From Streptomyces mexicanus (GTDB taxonomy: Bacteria; Actinomycetota; Actinomycetes; Streptomycetales; Streptomycetaceae): 44,852 nt of DNA. Each line of letters starts with the position of its first letter. Within the stretch, counting starts at the first letter, position 1. Made by a program: the position numbers and the translations under genes. Positions 32,307 to 40,109 of this stretch are shown piece by piece. The stretch covers positions 2,222,465 to 2,267,316 of the forward strand of contig NZ_LR732544.1 of the NCBI RefSeq assembly GCF_902506575.1, written 5' to 3'. The notes under the pieces are model-generated. The model had not been told where the DNA came from, made no database searches, and saw nothing but the letters and a program-made list of their open reading frames with translations.

Positions 32307-33668
32307 TCAGACGGCGGGCACGCAGCGGCCGTCCTCCGTGCGGTAGCGCCACTTGGCGCCGTCGCGGACCAGTTCCTTCACCGCCGTCACGAACCGCTCG
32401 ACGTGCTCGTCGGGGGTGCCGGCGCCGAAGCTGACACGGACGGCGTTGAGGGACTTCTCGCCGGGCGCGGCCTCGGGGGCGCCGCACTCGCCCGGGGTCT
32501 CAGGGTCGCTGCCGAGCAGGGTGCGCACCAGCGGGTGAGCGCAGAACAGCCCGTCGCGCACGCCGATGCCGTACTCCGCGGAGAGCGCCGCGGCGAAGTG
32601 CGAGCTGTTCCAGCCCGCCACGACGAAGGAGACCACCCCGACCCGCGGGGCGTCGTCCCCGAACAGCGACAGGACGCTCACCTCGGGCACCTCGGCCAGC
32701 CCCTCGCGCACCGTGCGGATCAGGTGCTGCTCGCGCGCGACCAGCGTGTCGAAGCCGGCCTCGGTGAGCGCCTTGCAGGCGGAGGCGATGGCGTAGGCGC
32801 CGATGACGTTCGGGGAGCCGGCCTCGTGGCGGGCGGCGCCCTCGTGCCACTCCACGTCCACTCCCCCGTCGGTGCGGCGGCTCACGCGGCGGCTGGCCCC
32901 GCCGCCCGCGAGGTACGGCTCGGCCTCGCGCAGCCAGTCGGCCCGGCCGGCCAGCACACCCGCGCCGAACGGGGCGTAGAGCTTGTGGCCGGAGAAGGCC
33001 ACCCAGTCGACGTCGAGGTCCCGCACGGACACCGGGTGGTGCGGGGCGAGCTGGGCGGCGTCCAGCACGATCCGGGCGCCGTGCGCGTGGGCGGCGGCGG
33101 CCAGCCGGCGCACCGGCCACAGCTCGCCGGTGACGTTGGAGGCGCCGGTGACGCAGACCAGGGCCGGGCCGTGGGGCTCGCGGTCGGCCAGCGCCCGCTC
33201 CAGGGTCGCCACGGCCTGCTCCGGGGTGCGGGGCGCGTCCACGTACGTCACCTGCGCCTCTCGCCAGGGCAGCAGCGAGGCGTGGTGCTCGGTCTCGAAG
33301 ACGAACACCCGGCAGTCGGCGGGGAGCGCGCGGGCCAGCAGGTTCAGGGAGTCGGTGGTGGAGCGGGTGAAGACGACCTGGTCGGCGGGGCGGCAGTCGA
33401 GGAACGCGGCGACCGTCCGGCGGGCGTTCTCGAACAGGTCCGTGGACAGCTGCGAGAGGTAGCCGGCGCCGCGGTGGACGCTGCCGTAGTACGGCGCGTA
33501 CGCCGCCACGTCGTCCCAGACGCGCTGCAGCGCGGGCGCGCTGGCCGCGTAGTCGAGCGCGGCGTAGGTGACCTCACCGCCGGTGACGAGGGGGACGGTG
33601 ACGTCCCGGCCGAGGACGGGCAGCGGGGCGGACACGGACCGGTCGGTGGCAGCGGTGGAGACAGACAT
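32307..33668 (-). CDS. Class V aminotransferase / cysteine desulfurase-like enzyme
   Basis: PLP enzyme of 453 residues. PLP lysine Lys229 in FSGHKLYAP, Asp203 and Gln206 in VLDAAQLAPH, TEHHASLLPW, RSTTDSLNL; GLFCAHPLV has a Cys at the position of the SufS/Csd active-site cysteine, which supports a desulfurase or selenocysteine lyase-type reaction. GGGAG sits 6 nt before ATG 33668. A SAM-IV-type riboswitch precedes it, so it belongs to sulfur amino acid control, and supplying or recycling sulfur is the likely role. It is not near suf or isc genes. Confidence 0.88.
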   Translation of the reverse strand: MSVSTAATDRSVSAPLPVLGRDVTVPLVTGGEVTYAALDYAASAPALQRVWDDVAAYAPYYGSVHRGAGYLSQLSTDLFENARRTVAAFLDCRPADQVVFTRSTTDSLNLLARALPADCRVFVFETEHHASLLPWREAQVTYVDAPRTPEQAVATLERALADREPHGPALVCVTGASNVTGELWPVRRLAAAAHAHGARIVLDAAQLAPHHPVSVRDLDVDWVAFSGHKLYAPFGAGVLAGRADWLREAEPYLAGGGASRRVSRRTDGGVDVEWHEGAARHEAGSPNVIGAYAIASACKALTEAGFDTLVAREQHLIRTVREGLAEVPEVSVLSLFGDDAPRVGVVSFVVAGWNSSHFAAALSAEYGIGVRDGLFCAHPLVRTLLGSDPETPGECGAPEAAPGEKSLNAVRVSFGAGTPDEHVERFVTAVKELVRDGAKWRYRTEDGRCVPAV

Positions 33669-33695
33669 GGCGAACTCCCGTGAGGGCAGGCTGGA

Positions 33696-33733
33696 TTCAC
33701 CCCGCGAGCGGGCACGGCTCGAGCGTGGGTGAA
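33696..33733 (-). promoter_or_regulatory. Second leader hairpin near the desulfurase start
   Basis: Minus strand TTCACCC (33727-33733) pairs with GGGTGAA (33696-33702), and inside it CGAGC pairs with GCTCG around a 7-base loop. It ends about 28 nt before the ATG. A possible expression platform or terminator of the SAM leader; there is no T tract. Confidence 0.5.
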
Positions 33734-33769
33734 GGGAAGGGGAAGATGCGGAGGCGGGGCTCTGCGGCC

Positions 33770-33790
33770 CTAGCGCATTCGCTTGCTCAC
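33770..33790 (-). CDS. Six-codon leader reading frame (VSKRMR)
   Basis: GTG AGC AAG CGA ATG CGC TAG with GGGAG 6 nt upstream, a good ribosome site. It lies between the riboswitch and the desulfurase gene. It contains one Met codon. Translation is only inferred. Confidence 0.4.
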   Translation of the reverse strand: MSKRMR

Positions 33791-33813
33791 GGAAGGCTCC
33801 CTCGTCACCACCA

Positions 33814-33950
33814 GGACCCCTGGGTACGCGAGGGGTCCGCGCTTGCCGTAGACCTCGCTGCCTACGGCCTGGTCTTCACCCGGGGCACCCCGCCACGGAC
33901 GGAGGGTTGCCGGACAGCCGGCCGGGGCCACATGGCTGTCACTCATGACC
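33814..33950 (-). ncRNA. SAM-IV-type (SAM-I/IV superfamily) riboswitch
   Basis: Minus-strand RNA from GGUC AUGAGUG (33950) shows the SAM-I/IV core: P1 GGUC with GACC (33871-33874); P2 ACAGCC with GGCUGU; P3 GGCAACCC with the complementary GGGGUGCC, including the conserved CCGGCAACCCUCC and GGUGCCCCGGGUGA blocks. A stem GCCGUAG / CUACGGC (33845-33868) follows P1, as in SAM-IV. A 7-bp hairpin GGACCCC / GGGGUCC (33814-33838) comes next. SAM binding should lower expression of the class V aminotransferase gene downstream. SAM-IV was described in actinomycetes; the variant class should be confirmed with covariance models. Confidence 0.88.
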
Positions 33951-33958
33951 TGGACAGG

Positions 33959-33988
33959 AACGTACGCGAAATGATCGCGGTCCCGCAA
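33959..33988 (-). promoter_or_regulatory. Promoter of the SAM riboswitch transcript
   Basis: Minus strand TTGCGG (33983-33988), 18 nt, TACGTT (33959-33964). The start of transcription would fall a few bases before riboswitch stem P1, as expected. The -35 lies inside the trpD terminator hairpin. Confidence 0.6.
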
Positions 33989-34011
33989 CCCGTGTCCGGA
34001 TCGCGGGACCG
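33978..34011 (-). terminator. Terminator of trpD
   Basis: CGGTCCCGC / GCGGGACCG, 9 bp with a 16-base loop, 20 nt past the trpD stop. Confidence 0.7.
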
Positions 34012-34030
34012 TGCCGCACAGGGACGGCCG

Positions 34031-35095
34031 TCAGGCGTTGCTGGCCGCCACCCAGCGCTCCAGGGTGCGCCGGGCCGCCCCGGAGTCGATCGACTCGGCC
34101 GCCTTCTCCATCCCGGCGCGGATCTGCTCCACCAGCGTGCCCGGGCCCGGTTCCAGGGCCACCAGGGCCGCCGCCGCGTTCAGCAGGACGGCGTCCCGGA
34201 CGGGGCCCTTCTCTCCGTCCAGGACCCGGCGCGCGACCTCCGCGTTGTACGAGGCGTCGGCGCCGCGCAGCGCCTCCACCGGCACCAGCTCGATGCCGAC
34301 GTCCCGCGGGTCGAAGGCCTCCTCGGTGACCTTGCCCTCCCGGACGACCCACACCCGGGACGTGGAGGTGGTGGTCAGCTCGTCCAGGCCGTCGTCCCCG
34401 CGGAAGACCAGGGAGGAGTGGCCGCGCTCGGCGAACACGCCGGCCACGATGGGCGCCATGCGCGCATCGGCGACGCCGACCGCCTGCGCCGTGACGCGGG
34501 CCGGGTTGGTCAGCGGGCCGAGGAAGTTGAACGTGGTGCGGATGCCGAGCTGTCCGCGGGCGGCGGCGACGTGGCGCAGGGCCGGGTGGAATTTCACCGC
34601 GAAGCAGAAGGTGATGCCGGCTTCTTCCGCCACCTCGGCCACCCGCCGCGGGGTCAGCTCCAGGTTGACGCCCAGCTTCTCCAGGACGTCGGAGGCGCCG
34701 GAGGCGGAGGACGCGGCCCGGTTGCCGTGCTTGACGACCTTCGCGCCGGTGCCGGCGACGACGATCGAGGACATCGTGGAGATGTTCACGGTCTTCGCGC
34801 CGTCGCCGCCGGTGCCGACGATGTCGACGGCCGGCCCGGGGACCTCGATGACGTTGGCGTGCTCGTACATCGCCCGGACCAGACCGGTGATCTCCTCCAC
34901 CGTCTCGCCCTTGGCCCGCAGCGCCACCGCGAACCCGGCGATCTGGGCGTCCGTCGCCTCGCCGCGCATGATCCGGTCCATCGCCCAGGCGGTGTCGTCC
35001 GCGCTCTGGTCACGTCCGGCCAGCAGGCCGTTCAGCACCCGGGGCCAGGAACGGCCCGCCGCGGTGTCGCCTCCAGCGGGGGTCACAGCGCTCAT
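34031..35095 (-). CDS. trpD: Anthranilate phosphoribosyltransferase
   Basis: Second step of tryptophan synthesis: anthranilate plus PRPP. 354 residues. N-terminal helical domain ([36 protein letters not shown]), PRPP-binding [43 protein letters not shown], and GPLTNPA and [15 protein letters not shown] blocks. ATG 35095 has GGAG 6 nt upstream. It stands alone, 26 kb from trpE and with no attenuator visible in the 150 nt before it, and lies directly after the qcr operon's terminator. Confidence 0.96.
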   Translation of the reverse strand: MSAVTPAGGDTAAGRSWPRVLNGLLAGRDQSADDTAWAMDRIMRGEATDAQIAGFAVALRAKGETVEEITGLVRAMYEHANVIEVPGPAVDIVGTGGDGAKTVNISTMSSIVVAGTGAKVVKHGNRAASSASGASDVLEKLGVNLELTPRRVAEVAEEAGITFCFAVKFHPALRHVAAARGQLGIRTTFNFLGPLTNPARVTAQAVGVADARMAPIVAGVFAERGHSSLVFRGDDGLDELTTTSTSRVWVVREGKVTEEAFDPRDVGIELVPVEALRGADASYNAEVARRVLDGEKGPVRDAVLLNAAAALVALEPGPGTLVEQIRAGMEKAAESIDSGAARRTLERWVAASNA

Positions 35096-35180
35096 AAGCC
35101 GCTCCTGGGTCGGTGTCCCTGACGAGGCGGGACGTGGATGTTCGACGCCTTCCACCCTATCCAGAGCGCCGCACGGCGAA

Positions 35181-35209
35181 GGGCCCCGTCCGGGAAACGG
35201 ACGGGGCCC
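35181..35209 (-). terminator. Terminator of the qcr/ctaE operon
   Basis: Perfect 12-bp stem GGGCCCCGTCCG / CGGACGGGGCCC with a 5-base loop, 35 nt past the qcrB stop. Confidence 0.85.
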
Positions 35210-35243
35210 TGGGACCGGGCGTGGCGACGCTCGGGATTACCGA

Positions 35244-36881
35244 TCAGTGGTGGCCGTGGCCGCTCGTGATCTCCTTGTACTCCTCGACGGTCGGCTTCGC
35301 GATCTGGCTGTCCTCGCCGTAGTAGGCGTGGCTGAGCTTGGCGCGCAGCTTCTCCGTACCCCGGACCTTGCGCTCGACGCCGTTCTCGTCGACCGTCGGG
35401 CCGATCTCCACCGGCTCGTACTGGTGGTGAGCGGTGAGCGTGTACAGCTGCTCCTGGCTGAGCGGCTCGTGCACCTCGATGAACTCACCGTGCGGCAGGC
35501 GCTTGATGATGCCCGACTCGCGGCCGTGCAGCACCTTCTCCTTGTCCCGCCGCTGCAGGCCGAGGCAGACCCGCTTGGTGATGACGAAGGTGATGACCGG
35601 CACCAGGAAGAACGCGATGCGGACGAACCAGGTGATCGCGTTGATCGACAGGTGGAAGTGGGTGGCCCACAGGTCGTTGCCACCGCCGACCAGCAGCACG
35701 AAGTACCAGGCGATCCAGGCGGCACCGAAGGCGGTGCGGGTCGGCACGTTGCGCGGGCGGTCCAGGATGTGGTGTTCGCGCCGGTCGCCGGTGACCCAGG
35801 CCTCGATGAACGGGTACAGCGCGATCGCGATGAGGACCACACCGAAGAGCACCAGCGGGATGAAGACGCCCAGGACCAGCGTGTGACCCCAGAAGTTGAT
35901 CTCCCAGCCGGGCATGGCGCGGATGAGGCCCTCGGCCATGCCCATGTACCAGTCGGGCTGGGCGCCGGTGGACACCTGGTCCGGACGGTAGGGGCCGATG
36001 GCCCAGATCGGGTTGATCTGCGCGATCGCCGCGATGGCCGCGATGGCACCGAAGACCAGGAAGAAGAAGCCTCCGGCCTTGGCCATGTAGACCGGCAGCA
36101 GCGGCATGCCGACGACGTTGTTGTTGGTCTTGCCGGGACCCGCGAACTGCGTGTGCTTGTGGTAGAAGACCAGGATCAGGTGGCCGACGACCAGGCCGAG
36201 CATGATGCCCGGCAGCAGCAGGATGTGGATCGAGTAGAACCGGGCCACGAAGTCGTGGCCGGGGAACTCGCCGCCGAAGAGGAAGAACGAGATGTACGTG
36301 CCGATGATCGGCACGGACAGGATCGCGCCCTCCATGAAGCGGACACCGGTGCCGGAGAGCAGGTCGTCCGGGAGCGAGTAGCCGGTGAAGCCGGTGAACA
36401 TGCCCAGGACGAACAGCAGGAAGCCGAACAGCCAGTTGACCTCACGCGGCTTGCGGAACGCGCCGGTGAAGAACACGCGCATCATGTGCACGAACATGCC
36501 GGCGAGGAAGATCAGCGCGGCCCAGTGGTGGATCTGCCGGATGAGCAGACCACCGCGCACCTCGAAGGAGATGTGCAGGGTCGAGTTGAACGCCTCGCTC
36601 ATCAGCTGTCCCTGCAGCGGGACGTAGCTGCCGTGGTACACCACCTCGTTCATCGAGGGGTGGAAGAACAGCGTCAGATACACACCCGTGAGGATGATGA
36701 TCAGGAAGCTGTAGAGGCAGACCTCACCCAGCATGAACGACCAGTGGTCGGGGAAGATCTTGCGCATGTTGGCCTTGGCCAGGCTGTAGATGCCCAGCCG
36801 GCCGTCGGCCCAGTCGGCGAGCTTCTCGCCGGCCGGTGCCTTCCCGCGCGAGCGGGTCGGGTTGCTCGCTGTAGTACTCAT
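35244..36881 (-). CDS. qcrB: Cytochrome bc1 complex cytochrome b subunit QcrB
   Basis: Membrane quinol-oxidising subunit of the actinobacterial cytochrome bcc complex, 545 residues. Heme b ligands His118/119 and 132 (RQIHHWAALIF, MFVHMMR) and His219 and 234 (YSIHILLLPG, VVGHLILVFYH). The quinol-site PEWY motif appears as PDWY in AQPDWYMG. About eight to ten membrane helices, and the long C-terminal hydrophilic extension with VRGTEKLRAKLSHAYYGED characteristic of actinobacteria. The ATG overlaps the qcrA stop (ATGA). Partner of cytochrome aa3 in a supercomplex. Confidence 0.97.
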   Translation of the reverse strand: MSTTASNPTRSRGKAPAGEKLADWADGRLGIYSLAKANMRKIFPDHWSFMLGEVCLYSFLIIILTGVYLTLFFHPSMNEVVYHGSYVPLQGQLMSEAFNSTLHISFEVRGGLLIRQIHHWAALIFLAGMFVHMMRVFFTGAFRKPREVNWLFGFLLFVLGMFTGFTGYSLPDDLLSGTGVRFMEGAILSVPIIGTYISFFLFGGEFPGHDFVARFYSIHILLLPGIMLGLVVGHLILVFYHKHTQFAGPGKTNNNVVGMPLLPVYMAKAGGFFFLVFGAIAAIAAIAQINPIWAIGPYRPDQVSTGAQPDWYMGMAEGLIRAMPGWEINFWGHTLVLGVFIPLVLFGVVLIAIALYPFIEAWVTGDRREHHILDRPRNVPTRTAFGAAWIAWYFVLLVGGGNDLWATHFHLSINAITWFVRIAFFLVPVITFVITKRVCLGLQRRDKEKVLHGRESGIIKRLPHGEFIEVHEPLSQEQLYTLTAHHQYEPVEIGPTVDENGVERKVRGTEKLRAKLSHAYYGEDSQIAKPTVEEYKEITSGHGHH

Positions 36882-37936
36882 CCGCGCTCCCAGAATGCAG
36901 GACCGACGGGCTCCTCGAAGTCGCCGAGCGCCTGGAGGTAACCCTCGCTGTCCACGCCGATGCGCAGCTGCGGCAGGGCGTGGCCGGCCGGGCCGAAGAT
37001 CACTCGGGCACCGTCGGAGAGGTCGAAGGTGGACTGGTGGCACGGGCACAGCACGTGGTGCGTCTGCTGCTCGTACAGGGAGATCGGGCAGCCGACGTGG
37101 GTGCAGATCTTCGAGTACGCCACGATGCCCTGGTGCGACCACTCGAGCTCGCGCTTGTCCTTGATGTTGTCCGGCTGCAGCCGGACGATCATCAGGGCCG
37201 CCTTGGCGATCTCGTTCTGGAAGTCCTCGTTGTTCTCCTCCAGGCCGTCGGGCTTGGCGAAGGTGAGGGAGCCGGTGGCGATGTCCTCGGGACGCAGCGG
37301 CTGGTTGGTGTTCATGTTCACCAGGCGCTTGCCCTTGGCCCACAGCGTGTGGCGGAGCTTCTCGTGCGGCAGCGACCCCAGGTCGCGCAGCAGGAACAGG
37401 CCGGAGAACGGCACCAGCGTCAGCGCGCCCAGCAGGGTGTTGCGGATGAGCGGCCGGCGGCCGATCGCGGACTCCTTGGCCCCCTGCTTGAAGTCCGCGT
37501 GGACCTTCGCGCGGACCTCGGGGGACGCCTCGATCGGGTGACGCTCGTCGGCGATCTCCGCGTCGGACATCAGGGTGCGGGCCCAGTGGACCGCGCCCGC
37601 GCCGATGCAGAACAGCGCCACGCCCAGCGTCAGGCCCAGCGCGAAGTTCATCGCGCTGATGTGGCCCAGCGGCCAGATGAAGATCGACTTGTCGTTCGGG
37701 ATCCACACGTACGAGGCGATGAAGCCCAGGGTGGCCAGCATCGACACCGTGAACAGCAGGGCGACGGTGCGCTCGGACCGCTTGGCCGCCCGCTCGTCGA
37801 TGTCCTGGATCCGGTGCTCGTGGGGCGGCAGGCCCGGGTCGGCGAACGGGTTGTGCTCGTCCGCGACCCCTACGGCGCCGTGCGCCGCGCCCGACTCGGC
37901 GGGCAGGTTCTCTTCTGGAATGTCTTGGCTACTCAT
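36878..37936 (-). CDS. qcrA: Rieske iron-sulfur subunit QcrA
   Basis: 352 residues with three membrane helices (about 57-78, 88-115, 165-185) and a C-terminal Rieske [2Fe-2S] domain: Cys278-Thr-His280 with Cys283 in CTHVGCPI, and Cys297, Cys299, His300 in CPCHQSTFD. Takes electrons from quinol at QcrB to QcrC. The actinobacterial type is longer than the mitochondrial one because of the extra helices. ATG 37936 lies within the qcrC stop (ATGA). Confidence 0.97.
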   Translation of the reverse strand: MSSQDIPEENLPAESGAAHGAVGVADEHNPFADPGLPPHEHRIQDIDERAAKRSERTVALLFTVSMLATLGFIASYVWIPNDKSIFIWPLGHISAMNFALGLTLGVALFCIGAGAVHWARTLMSDAEIADERHPIEASPEVRAKVHADFKQGAKESAIGRRPLIRNTLLGALTLVPFSGLFLLRDLGSLPHEKLRHTLWAKGKRLVNMNTNQPLRPEDIATGSLTFAKPDGLEENNEDFQNEIAKAALMIVRLQPDNIKDKRELEWSHQGIVAYSKICTHVGCPISLYEQQTHHVLCPCHQSTFDLSDGARVIFGPAGHALPQLRIGVDSEGYLQALGDFEEPVGPAFWERG

Positions 37937-38742
37937 GACTTCTTGGCCTTTGCGGTCCGAGCGGCGACCCACACGGCGACGGCGATCAGCACGCCCAGTC
38001 CGAAGATCCACCCGAACAGACCCTCACTGACCGGCCCGAGGCCGCCCAGCTCCAGGCCGCCCGGGTTCTTCGTCTGGTCGCTATTGACCGAGTGCAGATA
38101 GGCGATGATGTCCTTCTTGTTCTTCGACGACAGCGTCGTGTCGGGGAAGGAAGGCATGTTCTGCGGGCCGGTCTGCATGGCCTCGTAGATGTGCTTCGGC
38201 TGGACACCCTCGAGGTCCGGGGCGAACTTGCCGTGCGTGAGCGCACCGCCCTTGCCGGTGAAGTTGTGGCACTGGGCGCAGTTGGTCCGGAACAGCTCAC
38301 CGCCCTTGGCGATGTCGGCGCCCTCCGGGCTGTACTGGTTCTTCGTGGGCACGCTCGGACCGGCGCCCAGGGAGGCGATGTACGCCGCCAGCTGGTCGAT
38401 CTCGGCCTGGTTGTAGATGACCTTCTTGCGCGGGATCTGCGCACCCGGCTGCTGGGCCGGCATGCGGCCGGTGCCGACCTGGAAGTCGACGGCCGCGGCG
38501 CCCACACCCACCAGGGACGGACCGTCAGTGGTGCCCTGACCACCGGCGCCGTGGCAGCTGGCGCAGCCGACCTCGTAGAGCTTCTTGCCCTCCTCGATGG
38601 TGAGGGACTGGGCGGAGTCGTCGGCCTTCGCCTTGCTCGCGGGCGCGAACGCGGTGTACAGCCCCCCCGTGGCCGCCAGCGCGAGAAGTAGGACGACGAC
38701 CGCCGCCAGCGGATGGCGTCGTCGTGCGGAGAGCTTTTTCAC
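37933..38742 (-). CDS. qcrC: Diheme cytochrome c subunit QcrC
   Basis: 269 residues: N-terminal hydrophobic anchor or signal (13-33), two CxxCH heme sites, Cys60-His64 (CASCH) and Cys155-His159 (CAQCH), with Met94 and Met196 as likely axial ligands, and a C-terminal membrane helix (about 243-262). It links bc1 to cytochrome aa3 in place of a soluble cytochrome c. GTG 38742; the ribosome site is weak (GGGG). It follows ctaE by 62 nt and is coupled to qcrA. Confidence 0.96.
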   Translation of the reverse strand: MKKLSARRRHPLAAVVVLLLALAATGGLYTAFAPASKAKADDSAQSLTIEEGKKLYEVGCASCHGAGGQGTTDGPSLVGVGAAAVDFQVGTGRMPAQQPGAQIPRKKVIYNQAEIDQLAAYIASLGAGPSVPTKNQYSPEGADIAKGGELFRTNCAQCHNFTGKGGALTHGKFAPDLEGVQPKHIYEAMQTGPQNMPSFPDTTLSSKNKKDIIAYLHSVNSDQTKNPGGLELGGLGPVSEGLFGWIFGLGVLIAVAVWVAARTAKAKKS

Positions 38743-38804
38743 GGATTACCCCGGTGTCAGGATCTTCTGCGTCGATGCTTGCGGGACTTGGATCGGTTCT
38801 TCGG

Positions 38805-39425
38805 CTACTTGATCAGGTAGATCGTGGCGAAGAGGCCGATCCAGACGACATCGACGAAGTGCCAGTAGTAGGACACGACGATGGCCGCGGTCGCCTGCTC
38901 GTGGGTGAACCTCCGCGCCGCGTAGGTGCGGCCGAGGACCAGCAGGAAGGCGATGAGACCGCCCGTCACGTGCAGGCCGTGGAAGCCGGTGGTCAGGTAG
39001 AACACCGAGCCGTACGGGTCGGAGGACAGGGACAGCCCGTCCTCCTTCACCAGGCTCGTGTACTCGTAGATCTGACCGCCGATGAAGATCGCACCCATGA
39101 TGAAGGTGACGATGAACCAGCCCCGGAGCTTCTTCACGTCACCGCGCTCGGCGGCGAAGACGCCGAGCTGGCAGGTGAGGGAGGAGAGCACCAGGATCGT
39201 GGTGTTCGCGGAGGAGAAGGGGACGTTGAGATGGTCCGCCATCGCCTTCCAGTGATCGGGCCCCGTCACCGATCGCAGGGTGAAGTACATCGCGAAGAGG
39301 GCCGCGAAGAACATCAGCTCGGAACTCAGCCAGATGATGGTTCCGACGCTGGTGAGGTTCGGCCGGTTGACCGACGGGTGCGCGTGCCCGGTTTCTACTG
39401 TCGTTGCTGTCGCCACGACCGACAT
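38805..39425 (-). CDS. ctaE: Cytochrome c oxidase subunit III
   Basis: 206 residues, five membrane helices, the short actinobacterial form. Motifs [42 protein letters not shown] and [21 protein letters not shown] are conserved in subunit III. First gene of ctaE-qcrCAB. The ATG at 39425 sits inside a 21-bp palindrome and has no ribosome site in the usual place. Confidence 0.96.
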   Translation of the reverse strand: MSVVATATTVETGHAHPSVNRPNLTSVGTIIWLSSELMFFAALFAMYFTLRSVTGPDHWKAMADHLNVPFSSANTTILVLSSLTCQLGVFAAERGDVKKLRGWFIVTFIMGAIFIGGQIYEYTSLVKEDGLSLSSDPYGSVFYLTTGFHGLHVTGGLIAFLLVLGRTYAARRFTHEQATAAIVVSYYWHFVDVVWIGLFATIYLIK

Positions 39426-39436
39426 TATGTCGGTCG
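39416..39436 (-). promoter_or_regulatory. Perfect palindrome spanning the ctaE start codon
   Basis: CGACCGACAT, one base, ATGTCGGTCG. In the mRNA it can fold as a 9-bp hairpin with the first base of AUG in a UAA loop. It may block initiation or be an operator. Confidence 0.55.
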
Positions 39437-39529
39437 CTTATCCCGCCCTCACTCCGGGGGGTCCCGTTCGGAGTGTCTATGGGGTGTGCCCTGCCCGTAC
39501 GGCTCATCCCGGTGGCGTGCGAAGCGGTG

Positions 39530-39556
39530 TTGACCAGGGGGTGAAGGGAGTAGAGT
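39530..39556 (+). promoter_or_regulatory. Candidate promoter of the receiver-domain gene
   Basis: TTGACC (39530-39535), 15-nt spacer, TAGAGT (39551-39556). The spacer is short. The leader would be about 60 nt. Confidence 0.4.
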
Positions 39557-39624
39557 CCGCGCCATCGGTACCCGGAAGTTCCCGACCAATGCTGTGCCTT
39601 CCCTACAAGACGTGTGGAGGAACC

Positions 39625-40023
39625 ATGCAGGCGACCGCCACGGTGCTGGTCTACAGCGACGACGCAGGCACCAGGGAGCAGGTGCGGTTGGCCACCGGCC
39701 GGAGACCGGCTCAGGACGCGCCCGTCGTGGAGTTCGTCGAGTGCGCCACGCCCGCGGCCGTGCTGAAGGAGCTGGACCGGGGCGGGATCGACGTCTGCGT
39801 CCTGGACGGCGAGGCCGTGCCCATGGGCGGCATGGGGATGTGCCGGCAGATCAAGGACGAGGTCTTCCGGTGCCCGCCGGTGCTGCTGCTCATCGGGCGC
39901 CCGCAGGACGCCTGGCTGGCGACGTGGAGCCGCGCGGACGCGGCGGTCACCCTTCCGGTGGACCCGGTGGAGTTCGCCTCCGCGCTGGCCTCCCTGCTGC
40001 GCAGGAAGGCCCTGGTGGCCTGA
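39625..40023 (+). CDS. Degenerate response-regulator receiver protein
   Basis: 132 residues, a single CheY-like fold with no output domain. The acidic pair D12-D13 (YSDDAGTRE) and the phospho-acceptor D61 (VCVLDGEAVPMGG) are kept, but the strand-4 Thr/Ser is missing (VLLLIGRPQ) and the strand-5 Lys of the KP motif is Leu (VTLPVDPVEF). It is probably not a normal phosphoswitch. GGAGG precedes ATG 39625. It lies between the two respiratory operons, divergent from ctaE and convergent with the transpeptidase gene, which hints at a link to respiration but does not prove one. Confidence 0.85.
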   Translation: MQATATVLVYSDDAGTREQVRLATGRRPAQDAPVVEFVECATPAAVLKELDRGGIDVCVLDGEAVPMGGMGMCRQIKDEVFRCPPVLLLIGRPQDAWLATWSRADAAVTLPVDPVEFASALASLLRRKALVA

Positions 40024-40056
40024 GGCTCCCGTGGCGGCCCGCCGGGCCGTGACGTG

Positions 40057-40094
40057 CCTCGGCGGCCCGCGGTGGTGTCTGCGGGCCGCCGAGG
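40057..40094. terminator. Bidirectional terminator (receiver / transpeptidase genes)
   Basis: Perfect 14-bp stem CCTCGGCGGCCCGC / GCGGGCCGCCGAGG with a 10-base loop, followed by GCTTTC. Confidence 0.85.
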
Positions 40095-40109
40095 GCTTTC
40101 CGGGCCCGT

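Noticed and set aside
33770..33988. A 72-codon open frame across the riboswitch
   Set aside because: It covers conserved SAM-aptamer stems and lacks a ribosome site at its start; only the last six codons, with their own ribosome site, were kept as a candidate.
36866..36881. TGAGTAC half-site at the qcrB start as a MacR operator
   Set aside because: Only one half of the reported TGAGTAC-N2-GTACTCA palindrome is present and it falls on start-codon sequence.
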